From contig QUOL01000008.1 in assembly GCA_009761415.1 (NCBI GenBank), forward strand, positions 992,001 to 1,056,000: DNA of 64,000 nucleotides. The letters run 5' to 3'. This document shows positions 61,953-64,000 of the stretch, piece by piece. The notes under the pieces were generated by a model. That model was not told the origin of the DNA and did not search any database. It saw nothing but the letters and a program-made list of their open reading frames with translations. A program made the translations under genes and the position numbers. This DNA comes from Sarcomyxa edulis. Lineage: Eukaryota; Basidiomycota; Agaricomycetes; Agaricales; Mycenaceae. How positions within the stretch are numbered: the first letter of the stretch is position 1; each line of letters begins with the position of its first letter.

Positions 61953-62640
61953 CTACTGCATTTTACGAGCCATCGCCGCGAGATGTACGGTCCCCTGCCA
62001 CCAGACAACCATTCCCAAGCCCACTATGCCGTGCAGTGTACCCCAGATTACCTCTGGAGTGACGTTCCAACTACAAAGAAAACATGAGCCAACAGATTCA
62101 ACAAATGATAGGTGTGCGTCGAAAACTCACTGCTCGAAAAGGGGACCAAAGGAGTGAGGGATGAACCGAGGGGATTTGTAGAGGATGGTGGAGGATATAC
62201 TGTGGTACAAACAGAGTCCGATAGCGAGTGCTCGTTTTCCGGGGAGAAATTCTGGTATTTGTTCGTCAGGGCCGGAATACAGATGTATATGATACTGTAC
62301 TCACCAGGAAGGGGATAGCAAAGGAGAGCTAAAGCGCATGTCGCTAGTACCAAAGCTGCGTAGAGCTATCCCAGTAAGGCGTTTCCTATGAGATACAGAC
62401 TGAAGTTGTTCGACCAAGAAGCACACCTTCAGTATGACCAGAGTAGTATTGTTGAGCTGCAAGAAAGGCAGCGAATCCGGGGACCAGACGCCCTGAATGG
62501 CTAGTGGGATCTCGAGAGCGATATGAAGGAGGAATACAGTTGATCTGAGAGAAATGAGATTTCGCAGATAGTGAGTGATCGAATACAAGTCCTGGAGGCG
62601 AATTCACTTACAATGGACTTCGAACAGCGGGTTGAGACAT
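61953..62640 (-). CDS. Small multi-pass membrane protein, unknown function
   Basis: Five exons join in phase from the ATG at 62640 to the stop at 61953. The product of about 145 residues reads MSQPAVRSPLSTVFLLHIAL then EIPLAIQGVWSPDSLPFLQL. A hydrophobic helix LYAALVLATCALALLCYPLP follows, then GKRALAIGLCLYHSISSTIL and VIWGTLHGIVGLGMVVWW before a short basic end. That gives four likely membrane segments and no signal peptide. I do not recognise a family. The intron positions and phase are consistent, so the gene is credible. Tandem with the bHLH gene. Confidence 0.7.
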
Positions 62641-62974
62641 GATTTTTTGAGGTGGGGAAAGTCAGGAAGTATGTCCTGCTGGGAAGTGATGATGGGGGGA
62701 AAATAAGTACCTCGAAACTCAGAGCTTGTGGTTCGGCGACGCCAACGCATGATCGTGGTCCTATTCGAATCAGGCACCGACGATGCCACAAGCACCTCAG
62801 AGATAACGGATATTGTAATTGATATAATTGACGGGGGACACACGTCGACATGTCAAAGGAGCACGCAACATGCAAAAGAAAAGCAGAAAACGATACAACT
62901 CCCAATGAGCAAAGGATAACCTGATACAAGTTCACCAAATTTCTTTCGACATGGCGAGGTTGAGTGGCTCATTT
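62641..62974. other. Intergenic spacer
   Basis: About 330 bases between the bHLH stop and the small membrane protein start, both - strand. It should hold the latter's promoter. No gene seen. Confidence 0.45.
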
Positions 62975-64000
62975 TCATTGCCCATCGCCATCGCCATCGT
63001 TTTCGTCGTCCTCATCATCCCCGACAACAGATCCCGAGCCACCTCTCCCAAGACCCGCACCGAATGCCTCAACAGCATCCAGATCCCTATCCAGATCTAA
63101 CGACTCCTCACCTCCGTTATCATCCACCCCCATTGCGGCACCTAACGATCTTAGTCTCCCAATTTCCCTCCTCAACCGCTCGATCTCTTCATCCCTCCTC
63201 TCCACTCTGGCCTTCAACAGTCGGATGTAATCGTTCCCGCACATCAGCAGCTGTAACTTACTGACGCCTTTATTCGGTCCTTCCCCACCTGCCTTTGGTG
63301 GACCTCTAGGCGGAAGGGCGCCTGGCAAGATGGGCTGCTCGTCCGGGAACCCCTCGTCGGAAGGTAGAGGGATTGGCGGTAGGAGGACGCGAAGATCATC
63401 AAACGTCGTTTTCAGCGAATCCCGCCGTTTTTGTTCAGCGGCCTTATGGGAGGTCTTTCTGACAGCGATGGTAGGTTGCTGTTGTGACCCACCTGCGGAG
63501 TGGGTTGTGTTGAGTGAAGGCGCGGAGCCAGCTGTATACGTGTAAGATGTTGATAATCGATTAGCTAGTAAAGATTTTGGGACTGACCTGGAAGGATAGC
63601 CTTCAGGCTTGGGCTCAAAAGCGCACCTCCATTACTGCTTAAACTCTTCTTCGACGTTGAAGAGGCCCTGGCTCGTGGATTGTCCTTGGCGCGCGCGGTA
63701 CCCTTGCCTTTGATCTCCCTTTTCGAAGTCGACTCTACCGGTGAAGGAGGAGCGAGACTACTATTTATGCCCAACCGGCCCAAGTTCATGATGCTGGCAG
63801 GAGTAACAGGTGTCAGCTGAGCGACATCGAGGCCGCGGTAAGGTTGATGAACAAAAGTCGGCGACGAAGAACTAGATGAAGCAAGCGGTGGGGCAGGAGG
63901 AGGCATGGAAAGATCCACAGGAGAAGGTGTATCGCTCATCCCGTCACCAGCCGTGCTTCCTTTCCGGGACCGCGTGGATCGAAGGAGAGGCGTAGAATTC
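62975..64000 (-). CDS. bHLH transcription factor, partial at right edge
   Basis: A nuclear DNA-binding protein. The frame is open to the window edge upstream of the ATG at 63939 (MSDTPSPVDL), reading STPLLRSTRSRKGSTAGDG, so the N terminus probably lies outside. An intron (donor about 63588, acceptor about 63533) joins SPSLKAILP to AGSAPSLNTTHSAGG. The basic region and helix 1 read RKTSHKAAEQKRRDSLKTTF then DDLRVLLPPI, with the H..xE.xRR pattern of E-box binders. A long Pro/Gly-rich loop follows, then helix 2 and a leucine-zipper-like extension: VSKLQLLMCGNDYIRLLKAR and VERRDEEIERLRREIGRL. The tail is acidic (GDDEDDEND) with the stop at 62975. Confidence 0.88.

Overview
The window reads as nuclear DNA of an agaricomycete (mushroom-forming basidiomycete). 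Genes are split by many short introns of about 45-70 bases with GT...AG borders. Composition is near 50% G+C, except for one AT-rich block. The gene set (SPX-EXS transporter, Het-C protein, GT61 and O-fucosyltransferase-like enzymes, a DUF6593-like protein, F-box genes, a large TPR-CHAT protein) is typical of Agaricomycetes. I see no rRNA, no convincing tRNA, no CRISPR and no intact transposon. Reading frames were followed across introns by hand; exon borders quoted are those where phase and splice sites agree.

0-10.5 kb: a degenerate ACGCGT-rich minisatellite runs into the 3' end of a GT61-like glycosyltransferase gene, which looks truncated. This is followed divergently by ATP10, then about 2 kb of decayed tandem copies of the 3' end of the neighbouring HAD (haloacid dehalogenase-like) gene, the intact HAD gene, a DUF6593-like gene and an MBA1/MRPL45-like mitoribosome receptor. 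The last is divergent from MIX17/CHCHD2 at 10.5 kb.

11-21 kb: an AT-rich block carries a 1,424-residue protein with about twelve near-identical 45-residue TPR-like repeats and a C-terminal CHAT (caspase/separase-fold) protease domain. It is divergent from a single-exon F-box gene. A GDP-fucose O-fucosyltransferase-like type II membrane enzyme follows.

22-38 kb: MAK5 (DEAD-box ribosome biogenesis helicase), a 76-residue unknown protein, an RmlD/MAT2B-like reductase, a 3.7-kb stretch with no supported gene, an arrestin-like protein and VPS16.

38-52 kb: SYG1/XPR1 phosphate-sensing transporter, an MGR3-like mitochondrial TPR protein, SEC62, a 3-kb gene-poor stretch, a Fus3/Kss1-class MAP kinase, a probable small membrane gene, and a G3BP/Nxt3-like NTF2-RRM-RGG protein.

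53-64 kb: a 2-kb gene-poor stretch, a conserved-looking unknown protein with a CxxC motif, a Het-C protein, a decayed F-box/LRR-like pseudogene, a small multi-pass membrane protein, and a bHLH transcription factor that runs off the right edge.

Most of the window is housekeeping (mitochondrial biogenesis, vesicle traffic, ribosome assembly, phosphate homeostasis, MAPK signalling). The accessory parts are the minisatellite/GT61 edge, the decayed HAD array, the TPR-CHAT island, the gene-poor gaps and the F-box pseudogene. The strongest candidate for new biology is the TPR-CHAT protein.
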